Positions 24,704-35,630 of a DNA stretch of 52,193 nucleotides are shown piece by piece. The notes under the pieces are model-generated. The model had not been told where the DNA came from. It searched no databases and saw only the letters and a program-made list of their open reading frames with translations. How positions within the stretch are numbered: position 1 is the stretch's first letter; each line of letters opens with the position of its first letter. Where the stretch lies: NCBI GenBank assembly GCA_002281735.1, contig NCGK01000015.1:1-52193 (forward strand), given 5' to 3'. Made by a program: the position numbers and the translations under genes. The DNA is from Gammaproteobacteria bacterium 28-57-27. GTDB taxonomy: Bacteria; Pseudomonadota; Gammaproteobacteria; Halothiobacillales; Halothiobacillaceae.

Positions 24704-25165
24704 ATGAAAGCGTTAGCTGCAATGTTGGTGGGTGTGGGCACGCTGCTTAGCGTGCCTAGTTATGCGGACAACAATGTCTTGGTCGGTACGGGTCTGGGAG
24801 CAGCTTTGGGCGCGGTCGTGGGGCATCAGGTTGACCACGATAATGGTGCGTGGGTGGGCGGTGCGGTCGGAGCCGTGACAGGCGCGGTGATTGCGACGAG
24901 CAATAATAATGTCCGCTATGTTGAGCGTGATCCATATGCCCGTAATTACAACACCTACAACGCGCCGCGCCGGGATGTCTATGTGGTGCAGCCGGGCTAC
25001 TACGAGCGTCGTCCGGTCAATGTGGTTTATGTTGACGCTGAGCGTGGTCATCGAAATCACTATCGCCACAATGAGCGTCACCACTATGACCGTCACAACC
25101 AAGGTGGGCATGGTTATCACAACCAGGGGCGTCATGACGGGCGCACTGTAGTGGTTGTGCGTTAA
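24704..25165 (+). CDS. Glycine-zipper exported protein with His-rich tail
   Basis: A 153-residue exported protein. A signal peptide (residues 1-21, MKALAAMLVGVGTLLSVPSY) precedes a glycine zipper (about 28-65: GTGLGAALGAVVGHQVDHD and GGAVGAVTGAVIATS), a membrane-associating hairpin of the 17-kDa/OmpA-like 2TM type. The C-terminal half is rich in Tyr, Arg, Asn and especially His (RHNERHHYDRHNQGGHGYH), suggesting metal binding or surface exposure. No precise function is known. It stands alone, with a clear terminator after the stop. Confidence 0.7.
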   Translation: MKALAAMLVGVGTLLSVPSYADNNVLVGTGLGAALGAVVGHQVDHDNGAWVGGAVGAVTGAVIATSNNNVRYVERDPYARNYNTYNAPRRDVYVVQPGYYERRPVNVVYVDAERGHRNHYRHNERHHYDRHNQGGHGYHNQGRHDGRTVVVVR

Positions 25166-25192
25166 TGGCGCTGTGACCCTGTAAAAAAATTG

Positions 25193-25216
25193 AGGCTGCG
25201 CAACGCAGCCTTTTTT
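25193..25216. terminator. Rho-independent terminator between convergent genes
   Basis: GGCTGCG-CAA-CGCAGCC is followed by TTTTTT, and an A tract (AAAAAAA) stands before the stem. It thus serves the glycine-zipper gene and probably the convergent recQ, whose stop codon overlaps the T run. Confidence 0.85.
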
Positions 25217-27035
25217 ATGGTGCGCAGGTTCTGAAAACTTGCAAAAACGCCTCGCCGTAAGCCTGAAGTTTGCGTTCGCCCACACCCGGCAAATTGCCCA
25301 TGGCCATCAGGCTTTGTGGGCGAGCTTCCAGCATGGCCATGAGGGTGGCGTCGTGAAAAATGACATACGGTGGTACGCCTTGCTCTTCGGCGAGTTCGCG
25401 GCGTTTGGCGCGCAGCGCCTCCCACAACAGCGGATCGGCATCAGGCGGCAAGGTGCGTCCAGTACGCCCGGTGCGTTCAGGGCGTGTGGTGTTTTTAGCG
25501 CGGGTCGCGCGTAGCTCACGACGTAGCCACAGGGATTCCTCGCCACGCAGCACCGGGCGGCAGGTTTCACTCAGGCGCAAACCGCCGTGACCTTCGATAT
25601 CGACCAGAAGCAGGTTGCGCGCGATGAGTTGGCGATACACGCCGCGCCATTCGGTGGCGTTGAGTTCCGCGCCAATGCCAAAGGTGCTGATTTTGTCATG
25701 TGCATTGCGTTGAATGCGTTCATCGGTTTTGCCAAGCAGCACATCGACGAGGTAGGTTACGCCGAAGCGTTGTCCGGTGCGGTGTACGCAGGACAGGGCT
25801 TTTTGCGCGGGTACGCTGGCATCCCAGGTGGCGGGTGGTTCGAGGCAAGTGTCGCAGTTGCCGCAGGGCTCGGCCAAGATTTCATCAAAATAGGCGAGCA
25901 GCGCCTGGCGGCGGCAGCTGGTCATCTCGCACAGACCGAGCATGGCATCCAGCTTATGTTGCTCAACCCGCTTGTGCGTTGCGTCGGCCTCGGATGACTC
26001 CATCATCTGGCGCAGGGTAATAATGTCTTGCAGGCCGTAACTCATCCAAGCATCGGCAGGCAGTCCATCTCGCCCGGCGCGACCGGTTTCCTGATAGTAG
26101 GCTTCGACGCTTTTGGGTAGGTTTAAATGCGCCACAAAGCGCACATTGGGTTTGTCGATGCCCATGCCAAAGGCAATGGTGGCGACCATGATGATGCCTT
26201 CTTCCTTGAGAAAGCGTGCCTGATGCATTTCACGCGTGTTGGCAGTCAGTCCCGCATGATAGGGCAGGGCGGGGATGCCTTTGCTGGTGAGCCATTCGGC
26301 GGTTTCATCGACTTTTTTGCGTGACAGGCAATAGACGATACCCGCTTCGCCCGCGTGTTCGTCCTGTATGAAGCGCAGCAGTTTGTCGCGTGCGCCGCCA
26401 TCACCTTGGGCGATGCGGTAGCGGATGTTGGGGCGGTCAAAGCTGCTGATAAAGACGCGCGCGTTTTCCAGGCCGAGTCGGGCGATGATTTCGCGGCGGG
26501 TGGGTTCGTCGGCGGTGGCGGTGAGGGCAATGCGCGGGATGTGCGGGAAGCGTTGGTGCAGTACCGAAAGCTGCATGTATTCCGGGCGGAAGTCATGTCC
26601 CCACTGCGAGACGCAATGCGCTTCGTCAATGGCAAACAAAGCGACGTTGGCCTGTTCGAGCAAATCCAGCGTACGTGCATTAAGCAGGCGTTCGGGGGCG
26701 ACATACAGCATGTCCAGGTCGCCCAGAAGAAGTTGCTGCTCAATTTGACGCGCTTGGGAAGGTGAGAGGGTGGAGTTTAGGTAGGCGGCATTGACGCCAG
26801 CCTGGCGTAGTGCGGCGACCTGGTCTTGCATGAGTGCGATCAGTGGGGAAACGACAATGCCAACCCCCGCACGCGCCAGTGCGGGGATCTGGTAGCAGAG
26901 TGATTTGCCGCCGCCGGTGGGCATGAGTACGAGCGCGTCTTCGCCAGCCATGAGGGTTGAAATGACTTCATCTTGTGGCGAACGGAAGTGTTCGTAGCCG
27001 AACACGCTGCGTAAAATATCGAGGGGTTGATTCAT
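25215..27035 (-). CDS. recQ: ATP-dependent DNA helicase RecQ
   Basis: A 606-residue 3'-5' DNA helicase for recombination and fork repair. Walker A is [13 protein letters not shown], motif II is [20 protein letters not shown] (DEAH box plus the RecQ aromatic loop), and motif VI is [10 protein letters not shown]. The zinc-binding Cys are in CEMTSCRR and [14 protein letters not shown] winged helix (RQC) and a C-terminal HRDC domain (ending near [20 protein letters not shown]) complete the standard architecture and length. The yaiI gene lies five bases upstream in the same direction. Confidence 0.96.
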   Translation of the reverse strand: MNQPLDILRSVFGYEHFRSPQDEVISTLMAGEDALVLMPTGGGKSLCYQIPALARAGVGIVVSPLIALMQDQVAALRQAGVNAAYLNSTLSPSQARQIEQQLLLGDLDMLYVAPERLLNARTLDLLEQANVALFAIDEAHCVSQWGHDFRPEYMQLSVLHQRFPHIPRIALTATADEPTRREIIARLGLENARVFISSFDRPNIRYRIAQGDGGARDKLLRFIQDEHAGEAGIVYCLSRKKVDETAEWLTSKGIPALPYHAGLTANTREMHQARFLKEEGIIMVATIAFGMGIDKPNVRFVAHLNLPKSVEAYYQETGRAGRDGLPADAWMSYGLQDIITLRQMMESSEADATHKRVEQHKLDAMLGLCEMTSCRRQALLAYFDEILAEPCGNCDTCLEPPATWDASVPAQKALSCVHRTGQRFGVTYLVDVLLGKTDERIQRNAHDKISTFGIGAELNATEWRGVYRQLIARNLLLVDIEGHGGLRLSETCRPVLRGEESLWLRRELRATRAKNTTRPERTGRTGRTLPPDADPLLWEALRAKRRELAEEQGVPPYVIFHDATLMAMLEARPQSLMAMGNLPGVGERKLQAYGEAFLQVFRTCAP

Positions 27036-27040
27036 TCGGG

Positions 27041-27493
27041 TTAAGCACGTTGCTGTAAAAAGCGGTCGAGCTGGTTGGCGAAGGCTTGCCGGTCGGCTTG
27101 GCTAAGCGTGGGCGGCCCGCCAGTGCGCACGCCGGAGTCGCGCAATTGTTCCATCATGTCACGAATACGCAGGCGTTCGCGGATGGTGTTTAAGGTGTAA
27201 CGCTCACCGCGAGGGTTGAGGGCGTGCCCGCCTTTGTCGAGTACGCCGGCAGCGAGAGGAATGTCGGCGGTGATAACCAAGTCGCCCGCGTTGACGCGGC
27301 GCACGATTTCATTATCGGCCTCATCAAAACCACCGGGTACCACAAGGCTGTGAATATGAGGGGAGCGCGGCACGCGCAACGGCTGATTGGCCACCAGGGT
27401 CAGTGACAACCCCAAGCGTTCCGCCGCACGGTAGAGAATATCTTTGATGACGTTGGGGCACGCATCGGCATCGACCCAGATGTGTAAAGGCAT
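27041..27493 (-). CDS. YaiI/YqxD family protein (DUF188)
   Basis: A 150-residue protein with the DUF188 signature [20 protein letters not shown], the central [16 protein letters not shown] and [15 protein letters not shown], and a C-terminal [21 protein letters not shown]. The Asp-rich layout resembles PIN-like nucleases, but no activity is established for the family. The frame has two further in-frame ATGs two and five codons upstream, and none has a good ribosome site. It shares a transcript with recQ. Confidence 0.88.
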   Translation of the reverse strand: MPLHIWVDADACPNVIKDILYRAAERLGLSLTLVANQPLRVPRSPHIHSLVVPGGFDEADNEIVRRVNAGDLVITADIPLAAGVLDKGGHALNPRGERYTLNTIRERLRIRDMMEQLRDSGVRTGGPPTLSQADRQAFANQLDRFLQQRA

Positions 27494-27542
27494 GAGCATG
27501 GCGCACAAAAAATAGTGCGCGCAGTGTAGCAGTTGAAAGTAT

Positions 27543-28067
27543 TTAAACCTGCGACATGACGTAACTGGTCAGGCTGTTGTGACCCCGGGATTTCAGGTAA
27601 TCCACAATAGCCTTCGCCCCGGCTTCACATTGCTGGTCGCGCGGCAGGGCGGCTTCAACCGCGCACACTTGAGCGTAAACAGCATCCCACTCAGCCAGCA
27701 CCTCGCGCTTGGGTGGGGCAACGCGGATCGACATATAGCCGTTGATGGTTCCGCTGGCGTCCCGGCGCGCATTGACACGGGTGAATACCCAGTAATGGTC
27801 GCCATTTTTGGCGCGGTTTTTAACAAAGCCAAAGAATTCTTCACCACGTTGGATCATTTCCCACATGACGTAGTACGCACTGCGCGGCATGTGTGGATGA
27901 CGCACGATATTGTGCGGCGAGCCAACCAGTTCCTCAACGCTATAACCTGCGATGCGCGCAAAGGTTGGATTGGCATGCGTAATGACGCCACGCGTGTCAG
28001 TGCGCGATTGAATCGTGTCACCGGCTGCGAGGACGATTTCATTATTGGTTATGGTGCGTGGCTGCAT
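27543..28067 (-). CDS. Stand-alone Aer-like PAS domain protein
   Basis: A 174-residue cytosolic protein consisting of one PAS domain (about residues 15-125) and a helical tail. The domain resembles the FAD-binding PAS of the aerotaxis receptor Aer: [31 protein letters not shown], and [20 protein letters not shown]. There is no membrane segment, HAMP or methyl-accepting domain. It may pass a redox or oxygen signal to a separate partner. The tail ends [20 protein letters not shown]. No neighbour is an obvious partner, although c-di-GMP and pilus genes lie nearby. Confidence 0.82.
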   Translation of the reverse strand: MQPRTITNNEIVLAAGDTIQSRTDTRGVITHANPTFARIAGYSVEELVGSPHNIVRHPHMPRSAYYVMWEMIQRGEEFFGFVKNRAKNGDHYWVFTRVNARRDASGTINGYMSIRVAPPKREVLAEWDAVYAQVCAVEAALPRDQQCEAGAKAIVDYLKSRGHNSLTSYVMSQV

Positions 28068-28265
28068 GTCATATCTCCGCGTGGGTTAAGTTATTACATA
28101 GCCTCGCAGTCTAAACCTTCATGCTGGTGTAATAAAATTTTTTTCGGTGCCCAAAATACATGAAAAGGACTTTTTTACTCTCTTTGCGAACGAAACATTC
28201 TTGTGCTTAATAAAAATGACACTACTGATCTGGCACAGACATGTGTTCAGTTTTCGTTCGCCCAG

Positions 28266-28318
28266 AGCCTGTCGAAGGGCATGAGGACGGGCTTCGACAG
28301 GCTTAGCCTGAACGGTGG
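28266..28318. repeat. REP-like hairpin (CCTGTCGAAGGGC type)
   Basis: AGCCTGTCGAAG and CTTCGACAGGCT are perfect complements across a 14-base loop, followed by TAGCCTGAACGG. The unit is a familiar dispersed palindrome in proteobacteria. The rest of the 321-bp gap (28068-28388) between the PAS and pilB genes shows no gene. It is AT-richer and may hold the PAS promoter. Confidence 0.6.
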
Positions 28319-28388
28319 TATTCAAACTTCACCTAGCCGGGTCAATATCCATAGGCCGATGAAAATTTTTTTCAACGGCCTGTGGGTT

Positions 28389-30098
28389 TTAATCCACGGT
28401 GACGTTGTTGAGTTCTTCGAGTCCGATAATGCCAGCCTTGACCTTCAACAAGCCAGATTCACGTAAATTGGGGATGCCTTCTTTTCTCGCTTGGTCGCCG
28501 AGATCGATGGAGTTCGCGCCCGACATAATTAAACGTTGCGTTTCGTTGGAAATAGGCATGACTTGGTAAACGCCGGTACGCCCCTTGTAGCCGTTATTGC
28601 ACAGCTCGCAGCCGACTGGTTTGTAAATGGTAATGCCAGCATCAATATCGGCCTGCGAAAATCCTTCCTTTAATAGCTCGACAGCCGGAATTTTTTCTTC
28701 GGTTTTGCAGGCTGGGCAAAGCTTTCGTGCCAAGCGCTGCGCGATGATGAGCAATACCGACGAAGCAATGTTAAACGTTGCTACGCCCATGTTGGCCAGA
28801 CGGGTAAGGGTTTGCGGCGCGTCGTTGGTGTGCAGGGTCGAAAGTACCAAGTGACCGGTCTGCGCGGCCTTGATGGCGATTTCGGCGGTTTCCAGATCGC
28901 GGATTTCACCCACCATGATGATGTCCGGGTCTTGACGCAGGAAGGCGCGCAGGGCGTTGGCGAAGGTTAGCCCCACTTTGGCATTCACGTTGACCTGGTT
29001 GACACCAGGCATGTTGATTTCCGCCGGATCCTCGGCGGTGGAAATGTTACGTTGCCCATCGTTGAGAATATTCAGGCCGGTGTACAGGCTGACGGTTTTA
29101 CCCGAGCCGGTAGGGCCAGTGACCAAAATCATACCGTAGGGTTTTTTGAGTGCCTTGAGGTACAGCTCTTTTTGGAATGGCTCGTAACCCAAGGCGTCAA
29201 TGCCGAGCTTGGCGCTGGATGGGTCGAGAATACGCAGTACGATTTTTTCGCCAAACAAAGTCGGGCAGGAGTTGACACGGAAGTCGATGGCACGCGTTTT
29301 TGACACGTTAAGCTTGATGCGTCCGTCTTGCGGGATGCGTTTTTCCGAAATATCCATGCGACTCATGACCTTGATGCGCGCGGTCAGGCGGTCGGCCATG
29401 GACTTGAGTTGCGGGCTGGAAACGATTTCGTGCAGGTCGCCGTCGATGCGCAGGCGCACGCGGAAAATGAATTCATAGGGCTCGAAGTGAATGTCGGATG
29501 CGCCTTTCTGAATGGCTTGCAGCAGGATGCTGTTGACGAACTTGACCACGGGGGCTTCGTCGGCTTCAGCATCCGGAACCTGTGCGGCAGCGGGTGTGTC
29601 GCCTACTTCAAGCAGTGCCAGTTCATCATCCAGACCCGCCATCATGCTCGCGGCGCTGCGCCCCTCGACCAGCTTGTCGATCATCGCCCTGATTTTATCG
29701 GCAGGCGCAAGCACTGGATCAATTTCAAAGCCGCTGGCAAAACGAATGTCGTCAAAAGCCTGCTGGAAGGTGGGGTCAGCGACCACTGCGTGAATGGTTT
29801 TCCCACGCTGGCGCAGGGGGATGATCTGAAACTTACGAATCGCGTCGTCTTTGAGCAGGTTGAGCGGTAATTGTTGGACGTCGAGAGCATCAAGATCAAC
29901 CAGCGGCAAGCCAAACTCGATGGCGATAATTTCAGCTACGCGACTCATGTCAATTTTTTTGCCATCGGCAAGAATCTGTACAAATGATTGCTTGCGTTCC
30001 AGCGCATCGCCCATGGCCTCGCGCAAAATGGATTCACTGGCGAGCCCCGCGAGGGCAAGTTGGTGTGGAATGCCGGTCAGTTGGGGGGCGAGAGCCAT
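28389..30098 (-). CDS. pilB: Type IV pilus assembly ATPase PilB
   Basis: A 569-residue hexameric ATPase that drives pilus extension. The N-terminal MshEN-like region (residues 1-150, with [15 protein letters not shown]) is followed by the core. Walker A is [18 protein letters not shown], the Asp box region follows, Walker B is [18 protein letters not shown], and the His box is [13 protein letters not shown]. Four zinc Cys are in CPACKTEE and [13 protein letters not shown]. Length fits PilB rather than PilT. pilC and pilD are not adjacent, unlike the common pilBCD order. A GGAA-type ribosome site precedes the ATG. Confidence 0.95.
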   Translation of the reverse strand: MALAPQLTGIPHQLALAGLASESILREAMGDALERKQSFVQILADGKKIDMSRVAEIIAIEFGLPLVDLDALDVQQLPLNLLKDDAIRKFQIIPLRQRGKTIHAVVADPTFQQAFDDIRFASGFEIDPVLAPADKIRAMIDKLVEGRSAASMMAGLDDELALLEVGDTPAAAQVPDAEADEAPVVKFVNSILLQAIQKGASDIHFEPYEFIFRVRLRIDGDLHEIVSSPQLKSMADRLTARIKVMSRMDISEKRIPQDGRIKLNVSKTRAIDFRVNSCPTLFGEKIVLRILDPSSAKLGIDALGYEPFQKELYLKALKKPYGMILVTGPTGSGKTVSLYTGLNILNDGQRNISTAEDPAEINMPGVNQVNVNAKVGLTFANALRAFLRQDPDIIMVGEIRDLETAEIAIKAAQTGHLVLSTLHTNDAPQTLTRLANMGVATFNIASSVLLIIAQRLARKLCPACKTEEKIPAVELLKEGFSQADIDAGITIYKPVGCELCNNGYKGRTGVYQVMPISNETQRLIMSGANSIDLGDQARKEGIPNLRESGLLKVKAGIIGLEELNNVTVD

Positions 30099-30226
30099 AG
30101 CACGTTCCTTGGTGTGTTAGTCATTGCGAGATGTGTGCCTTAAACCATAGCGTGAAATAGGCTTCCAGTGTAGTACCTATATAACTGGCTTGATGGAGTC
30201 TGATATTTTTGTACGGGCTCTGTGTT

Positions 30227-30259
30227 GTAGGAAACTCGTCCCCGAGGCGGCGTTTCTAC
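30227..30259. repeat. Imperfect REP-like palindrome
   Basis: GTAGGAAAC and GTTTCTAC frame a GC-rich loop, with GTACGGGCT and GGGTGGGTAC beyond them. It sits in the 290-bp divergent gap between pilB and ileS. No gene is visible in that gap, and it must also carry both promoters, which I could not define. Confidence 0.4.
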
Positions 30260-30388
30260 GGGTGGGTACAGAATCAGTCCCTACTCAAATTTCATCGAGC
30301 CGTATCAATAGCGTGGTGCTTGCTGGCAGGATCGGCGTAAATCGTGAATAATCGAGCCACTTTTTCATTCTCATTGCACTGTCAATCC

Positions 30389-33232
30389 ATGTCCAAAGAC
30401 ACCCCTGCCGAATCCGCCTACAAAGCCAGCCTTAATTTGCCGGAAACTGAATTCCCCATGCGCGGCAATCTGCCGCAGCGCGAGCCTGTCATCTTGGCGG
30501 CTTGGCAGGCGAAGAACGTGTACCGCCGTATTCGTGATGCGTGCGCCGGGCAGCCGAAATTTGTGCTGCATGACGGTCCGCCGTATGCCAATGGCGATAT
30601 TCATATCGGCCATGCGGTGAACAAGGTGCTCAAGGACATCATCGTCAAGAGCAAGACCTTGGCGGGTTTGGATGCTCCCTATGTGCCGGGCTGGGACTGT
30701 CACGGTTTGCCGATTGAGTTGCAGGTGGAAAAAAAGCTGGGCAAACCGGGCGTCAAGGTCAGCGCGCGTGAATTCCGCGATGCTTGCCGGGTGTATGCCG
30801 CCGAGCAGGTGGCGCGGCAGAAGGCGGATTTTGTGCGCCTGGGTGTGTTGGGTGATTGGGATCAGCCTTATCTGACCATGGATTTCAAATTCGAGGCGGA
30901 TATTTTGCGCGCCTTGGGCAAGATCATTGCCAATGGGCATTTGGTGCAGGGCAGCAAGCCGGTGCATTGGTGCGTGGACTGCGGTTCGGCGCTGGCCGAG
31001 GCGGAGGTCGAATATGAGGATAAAACCTCCGACGCGATTGACGTGCGCTTTCAGGCGATCGACCAAGCGGCGTTTGCAACGGCGATGAATGCGACGGGTG
31101 AAGGTGCCATTGAAGTCATTATCTGGACGACCACGCCATGGACCTTGCCTGCCAACCAGGCAGTGGCGCTAAACCCGGAACTCGACTATGTGCTGGTGCA
31201 GGCCGCAGATACCCGCTTGCTGCTGGCCGAGTCGCTGGTTGAGCCTGCACTCAAGCGCTATGGACTGGAGGGCGCGGCCATCGTTGGGCGGGGCAAGGGC
31301 GCAGCCTTGGAAGGTATCAAGCTGCAACACCCTTTCCTTGAGCGTCAAGTGCCGATCATTTTGGGCGAGCATGTCACCACCGATGCCGGTACGGGCGCGG
31401 TGCATACTGCCCCAGGGCATGGTCAGGAAGACTATGTGGTCGGCATGAAATACAGCCTGCCGGTGGACAATCCGGTCGATGATCTTGGTGTGTTCAAGCC
31501 CGGTACGGCCTTTGTCGAAGGAATGCACGTCACCAAGGCCAATCCGGTGATTCTTGAACTGTTGCGTGAGCTCGGTCGTTTGCAATTCGCCACTAAAATC
31601 AGCCATAGCTTCCCGCACTGCTGGCGTCACAAGACGCCGCTGATTTTTCGCGCCACACCGCAATGGTTTATCGGTATGGATGTGCAGCACCTGCGTCGCG
31701 ATGCGCTTGCCACCATCAAAAACACCCAATGGGTGCCGGAGTGGGGCGAGAACCGCATTACCGCGATGGTGGAAGGCCGTCCAGACTGGTGTATTTCACG
31801 CCAGCGCACTTGGGGTGTGCCGATTGCCCTGTTTGTACACAAAGTCACGCATGAGCTGCATCCGCGCACAGCGGAGCTGATCGAGCAGGTTGCCCAGTTG
31901 ATGGAAAAAGACGGCGTGGATGCCTGGTTCAGTCTGGAGCCTTCCGCCCTGCTGGGTGATGAAGCCGAGCACTATCGCAAGGTGAGCGACACGCTGGATG
32001 TATGGTTCGATTCCGGGGTGACCCATTACGCCGTGCTGGCGCAGCGCGACGGCTTGCAAGACCCGGCAGATTTGTATCTGGAAGGCTCCGATCAGCATCG
32101 TGGCTGGTTCCAATCCTCGTTGATGACTTCAATCGCCATGCACGCGCGCGCGCCCTACCGTCAGGTGTTGACCCACGGTTTTACCGTCGATGCGCAGGGG
32201 CGCAAGATGTCCAAAAGCTTGGGCAATGTGATTGCGCCGCAAAAAGTGATGAACGCCATGGGTGCGGATGTGCTGCGCCTGTGGGTGGCCTCCGCCGACT
32301 ATCGCGGCGAGATGACGGTCTCCGACGAGATTTTGAAGCGTGCGGGCGACAGTTATCGCCGTATTCGCAACACGGCGCGTTATCTGCTTTCCAACCTGAA
32401 TGACTTCCAGCCTACCGATGCCCTGCCATTCGCAGACATGCTGCCGCTGGATCAATGGGCACTCGATCAGGCGGCGCAGATTCAAGATGAAGTGCTGGCC
32501 GCGTATGAAAGCTACAACTTCCATCAAGTCGTGCACGCGGTACACAACTTCTGCTCGGTCACCTTGGGCGGTTTTTATCTGGATGTGACCAAAGATCGGC
32601 AATACACCTGTCAGCCCGCGTCGAAGGCGCGTCGCTCCAGCCAGACGGCGCAGTGGCATATTTTGGAGGCGCTCACGCGCTGGATTGCGCCGATTTTGAG
32701 TTTTACCGCCGAAGAGTTGTGGGGTTTTTTGCCGGCCGGTTGTGAGGGGGGGCGTGAAGATTCCGTGTTGCTGACCACGCATTACACTGGCTTGGCACGC
32801 ACGAGCGACACGGCTGCGCTCAATCCGCAGGCTTGGGGTGTGGTGTTGAAGGTGCGCGATCAGGTGCTGAACGTCCTCGAAAGACTACGCAAAGAGGGTG
32901 TGATTGGCGCGAACCTTGATGCCGAAGTGGATGTGTACGCCGATGAGGCGACGCTCGCGGTGCTCAAATCCTTGGAGGATGAGCTGCGTTTTGTGCTGAT
33001 TACCTCATATGCCCGCGTACATGCCTTGAGTGAGCGCCCAACGGAGGGTGTCGTGGTCGAACTGGCTGAAGGTGGGCAAGTCGCCATTGTTGCCCAGGCC
33101 AGCACCCACGCGAAATGCGAACGTTGCTGGCACCATCGCGAAGATGTCGGTAGCCATGCCGCGCATCCGACACTGTGCGGACGCTGTATCGAGAATGTGG
33201 ATGGGGCGGGTGAAGTCCGTAGCTACGCCTAA
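30389..33232 (+). CDS. ileS: Isoleucyl-tRNA synthetase
   Basis: A 947-residue class I synthetase. The HIGH motif is in [16 protein letters not shown], the editing domain follows ([14 protein letters not shown]), and the KMSKS loop is [15 protein letters not shown]. The C-terminal zinc ribbon has four Cys in [10 protein letters not shown] and CGRCIENV, as in E. coli-type IleRS. I start at [13 protein letters not shown] 15 codons earlier is open but unlikely. It begins the conserved ileS-lspA-fkpB-ispH order, here interrupted by two small genes. Confidence 0.97.
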   Translation: MSKDTPAESAYKASLNLPETEFPMRGNLPQREPVILAAWQAKNVYRRIRDACAGQPKFVLHDGPPYANGDIHIGHAVNKVLKDIIVKSKTLAGLDAPYVPGWDCHGLPIELQVEKKLGKPGVKVSAREFRDACRVYAAEQVARQKADFVRLGVLGDWDQPYLTMDFKFEADILRALGKIIANGHLVQGSKPVHWCVDCGSALAEAEVEYEDKTSDAIDVRFQAIDQAAFATAMNATGEGAIEVIIWTTTPWTLPANQAVALNPELDYVLVQAADTRLLLAESLVEPALKRYGLEGAAIVGRGKGAALEGIKLQHPFLERQVPIILGEHVTTDAGTGAVHTAPGHGQEDYVVGMKYSLPVDNPVDDLGVFKPGTAFVEGMHVTKANPVILELLRELGRLQFATKISHSFPHCWRHKTPLIFRATPQWFIGMDVQHLRRDALATIKNTQWVPEWGENRITAMVEGRPDWCISRQRTWGVPIALFVHKVTHELHPRTAELIEQVAQLMEKDGVDAWFSLEPSALLGDEAEHYRKVSDTLDVWFDSGVTHYAVLAQRDGLQDPADLYLEGSDQHRGWFQSSLMTSIAMHARAPYRQVLTHGFTVDAQGRKMSKSLGNVIAPQKVMNAMGADVLRLWVASADYRGEMTVSDEILKRAGDSYRRIRNTARYLLSNLNDFQPTDALPFADMLPLDQWALDQAAQIQDEVLAAYESYNFHQVVHAVHNFCSVTLGGFYLDVTKDRQYTCQPASKARRSSQTAQWHILEALTRWIAPILSFTAEELWGFLPAGCEGGREDSVLLTTHYTGLARTSDTAALNPQAWGVVLKVRDQVLNVLERLRKEGVIGANLDAEVDVYADEATLAVLKSLEDELRFVLITSYARVHALSERPTEGVVVELAEGGQVAIVAQASTHAKCERCWHHREDVGSHAAHPTLCGRCIENVDGAGEVRSYA

Positions 33233-33478
33233 ATGCCGGTCATTTTCCGCCACAATGGCTTTCGGGTTTTCTTTTACTCCAATGAAGGAAACCCTCGTGA
33301 ACCCTTGCACGTTCATGTACAACGCGGTGAGGCACTGGCCAAGTTTTGGCTCAAGCCTGAAGTGAGTGTCGCGGAGAGTTACGGACTGAGTGGTGCAGAA
33401 CTTGGCGTACTGGTCGGCATTATTGAGAAAAATCGCACCCTTATTGAAGGTACATGGCATGAGTTCTTTGGCGAGTAA
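33233..33478 (+). CDS. DUF4160 family protein
   Basis: An 81-residue protein with the DUF4160 pattern: FRHNGFRVFFYSNEG at the start, REPLHVHVQRGEALAKFWL in the middle with the conserved HVHV, and a helical C-terminus (LGVLVGIIEKNRTLIEGTWHEF). The family usually pairs with DUF2442, as here, and has been suspected of a toxin-antitoxin role, not proven to my knowledge. Its ATG directly follows the ileS stop with no spacer, so translation should depend on ribosomes leaving ileS. Confidence 0.85.
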   Translation: MPVIFRHNGFRVFFYSNEGNPREPLHVHVQRGEALAKFWLKPEVSVAESYGLSGAELGVLVGIIEKNRTLIEGTWHEFFGE

Positions 33479-33716
33479 GGTTTTTTTTGACGCGGGCATG
33501 ATGTGGCTCGAACTGCTGGACGGGCGTCGCCTGGGTGTCCCCTTGGCCTATTTTCCTCGCTTGTTGCACGCCTCACCCGAGGCGCGCATGAATTACACCA
33601 TCTCCGGCGGTGGCAAAGGCTTGCACTGGGATGCGCTGGATGAAGACATCAGCGTTGAAGGCTTGTTGCAGGGTGTGGGCGACCGAACCAGCACACCGCT
33701 TCGGAGTGCCGCATGA
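33459..33716 (+). CDS. DUF2442 family protein
   Basis: An 85-residue protein with the DUF2442 core LLDGRRLGVPLAYFPRLLHA, NYTISGGGKGLHWDALDED and ISVEGLL. Members resemble NE0471-type N-terminal domains and are predicted DNA-binding or antitoxin-like partners of DUF4160. The start chosen (MSSLASKVF) overlaps the DUF4160 gene by 20 bases and has GAAGG upstream. The frame extends further into that gene but without family similarity. Its stop overlaps lspA's ATG (ATGA), so the pair is translationally woven into the operon. Confidence 0.85.
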   Translation: MSSLASKVFFDAGMMWLELLDGRRLGVPLAYFPRLLHASPEARMNYTISGGGKGLHWDALDEDISVEGLLQGVGDRTSTPLRSAA

Positions 33717-34210
33717 CAACTGTTTTTCGCAACGGACTGCTCATTGCCCTGATTGTTATCGTGTTCGACCAGCTCACCAAATTATGGGCGGCATCCAGTC
33801 TGGGTTACGCCTCTCCGGTGCCAATTTTTCCTAGCTTCAATCTCACCCTATTGCACAACCCCGGTGCGGCGTTCAGCTTTTTGGGTGATGCGGATGGCTG
33901 GCAGCGTTGGTTTTTCCTGGCGCTGGCGCTGGGTGTAAGCACTTGGCTGGCGCTGTGGTTGCGCAAGTTGGGCGAGGGCGAGCGCTGGATGGGGTTATCG
34001 CTTGCCTTGCTGATAGGCGGGGCGTTGGGGAACGCGATTGATCGTGTTTACTTGGGTTATGTCATTGATTTTATTGACTTGTATTGCTGCGGTTATCACT
34101 GGCCAGCGTTTAATGTCGCGGACTCGGCGATTAGTGTCGGCGCGGTGTGGTTGTTTGTGTTGATGTGGAACCAGGATAAGGATGTCCGCAAACAAGAGGC
34201 TGAGAAATGA
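33713..34210 (+). CDS. lspA: Lipoprotein signal peptidase
   Basis: A 165-residue inner-membrane aspartyl protease that cleaves lipoprotein signal peptides after diacylglyceryl attachment. It has four membrane segments. The catalytic pair is D119 (GYVIDFIDLY) and D137 (PAFNVADSAISVG), and the motif LTLLHNPGAAFSFL is also typical. It overlaps DUF2442 upstream and fkpB downstream by four bases each. Confidence 0.96.
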   Translation: MTTVFRNGLLIALIVIVFDQLTKLWAASSLGYASPVPIFPSFNLTLLHNPGAAFSFLGDADGWQRWFFLALALGVSTWLALWLRKLGEGERWMGLSLALLIGGALGNAIDRVYLGYVIDFIDLYCCGYHWPAFNVADSAISVGAVWLFVLMWNQDKDVRKQEAEK

Positions 34211-34638
34211 ACAAGATTTTTCCAGGCTGCCGGGTCAAATTGGCGTTTGTATTGAGCTTGCCGGACGGTACGGAAATCGACTCGGCGACCACTGAGGAGC
34301 CGATGGAACTGCTGGTGGGTGATGGCAGTATCAGTCCCGGCTTGGAGTTTGTGTTTCAAGGGATGCGTGCGGGTGAGTCTGGACGTTTCGATATTCCGCC
34401 GGGGATAGCCTTTCCTGTGCCGGATGAGGACAAGGTGTTTGTGTTGCCGCCCGAGGATTTTGATAGCGAGATCGTGCCTGAGCTTGGCCAGTTCATCGAG
34501 TTTGACCTGCCTAGCGGTGAAACTACGGTGGCGCGGGTTTTGAATATCAGCGAGGAGGGGATGGAGCTGGATTTCAATCATCCGCTCGCCGGTTTGCCTT
34601 TGGTGTTTGAGGTGCAAATTCTTGACGTGCAATGCTGA
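34207..34638 (+). CDS. fkpB: FKBP-type peptidyl-prolyl isomerase, SlpA type
   Basis: A 143-residue prolyl isomerase and chaperone of the SlyD/SlpA group. Visible parts: [18 protein letters not shown], then [21 protein letters not shown] with the FKBP active-site region, and an IF domain insert ([15 protein letters not shown]) that gives chaperone activity. The C-terminus ([20 protein letters not shown]) is characteristic. The His-rich tail of SlyD is missing, which points to SlpA. It stands between lspA and ispH as in other gammaproteobacteria. Confidence 0.92.
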   Translation: MNKIFPGCRVKLAFVLSLPDGTEIDSATTEEPMELLVGDGSISPGLEFVFQGMRAGESGRFDIPPGIAFPVPDEDKVFVLPPEDFDSEIVPELGQFIEFDLPSGETTVARVLNISEEGMELDFNHPLAGLPLVFEVQILDVQC

Positions 34639-34639
34639 A

Positions 34640-35593
34640 ATGAATACTCATCCCTTGATTCAACTGGCTAATCCACGCGGCTTTTGCGCCGGGGTGGATC
34701 GTGCCATTGAGATTGTCGAACGTGCGCTGGAGCTGTTCGGCGCGCCGATTTATGTGCGTCATGAGATCGTACACAACCGTTATATCGTGGACGATCTGAA
34801 AGCCAAGGGCGCGGTCTTTATCGAAGAACTTGCTGATGTGCCGGATGGTGCCACGCTGATTTTCAGCGCGCATGGCGTGTCCAAGGCGATTGAAGACGCG
34901 GCGGCGGCGCGTGGTTTACGTATTTTTGATGCCACCTGTCCGCTGGTAACCAAGGTGCATCTGGAAGTGGCGCGTCATGCCAAGCAGCAGCGCGAGGTGG
35001 TGTTGATCGGCCACGCAGGACACCCGGAAGTCGAGGGCACGATGGGGCATTACGACGCGAACCTGGGCGGGCGCATTCATCTGGTGGAGTCGGTGGCTGA
35101 TGTTGCCAAGCTTGAAGTACAGGATGCCGAGCATCTGGCATTTTCCACCCAGACCACGCTTTCGCTGGATGAAACCCAGGTTATTGTTGAAGCCTTGCGC
35201 GCACGCTTCCCGGCGATTGCCAGCCCGCGTAAGGATGATATTTGCTATGCCACCCAGAACCGCCAGGACGCCGTGAAGCAGTTGATGCAAGACTGTGATT
35301 TGCTGCTAGTGGTGGGTAGTCAGACTAGCTCCAATTCCAACCGCCTGCGCGAAATTGGCGAGCGCATGGCTGTGCCCAGTTTTCTGATTGATGGCCCGCA
35401 GGATATTCGCGCCGAGTGGCTGGTTGGTAAAAAGCGCATAGGCCTGACGGCGGGCGCGTCGGCGCCCGAAGTTTTGGTGCAGGCGGTGATTGCCCATTTG
35501 CGCGTCCGTTGTGATGCACAGGTTTTGCGTGAAGATGAATCTGCGCGTGAATCGGTGGTGTTTCCGATGCCGAGGGAGTTGCGGCGGGATTGA
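34640..35593 (+). CDS. ispH: HMB-PP reductase IspH
   Basis: A 317-residue Fe-S enzyme for the last step of the MEP isoprenoid pathway (HMB-PP to IPP and DMAPP). The three cluster cysteines are C16 in [12 protein letters not shown]100 in [11 protein letters not shown] and C202 in [10 protein letters not shown]. Also visible are [11 protein letters not shown] and the [11 protein letters not shown] signature. I start at MNTHPLIQ, one base after the fkpB stop. An earlier TTG in frame would overlap fkpB by 32 bases and is not needed. Confidence 0.96.
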   Translation: MNTHPLIQLANPRGFCAGVDRAIEIVERALELFGAPIYVRHEIVHNRYIVDDLKAKGAVFIEELADVPDGATLIFSAHGVSKAIEDAAAARGLRIFDATCPLVTKVHLEVARHAKQQREVVLIGHAGHPEVEGTMGHYDANLGGRIHLVESVADVAKLEVQDAEHLAFSTQTTLSLDETQVIVEALRARFPAIASPRKDDICYATQNRQDAVKQLMQDCDLLLVVGSQTSSNSNRLREIGERMAVPSFLIDGPQDIRAEWLVGKKRIGLTAGASAPEVLVQAVIAHLRVRCDAQVLREDESARESVVFPMPRELRRD

Positions 35594-35630
35594 TCTTCAC
35601 TTTCGACGGTGGCACGGATTTGGGCTTCCT

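Noticed and set aside
28203..28466. 87-codon frame between the PAS and pilB genes
   Set aside because: It is built partly from the CCTGTCGAAGGGC repeat and runs antisense into pilB.
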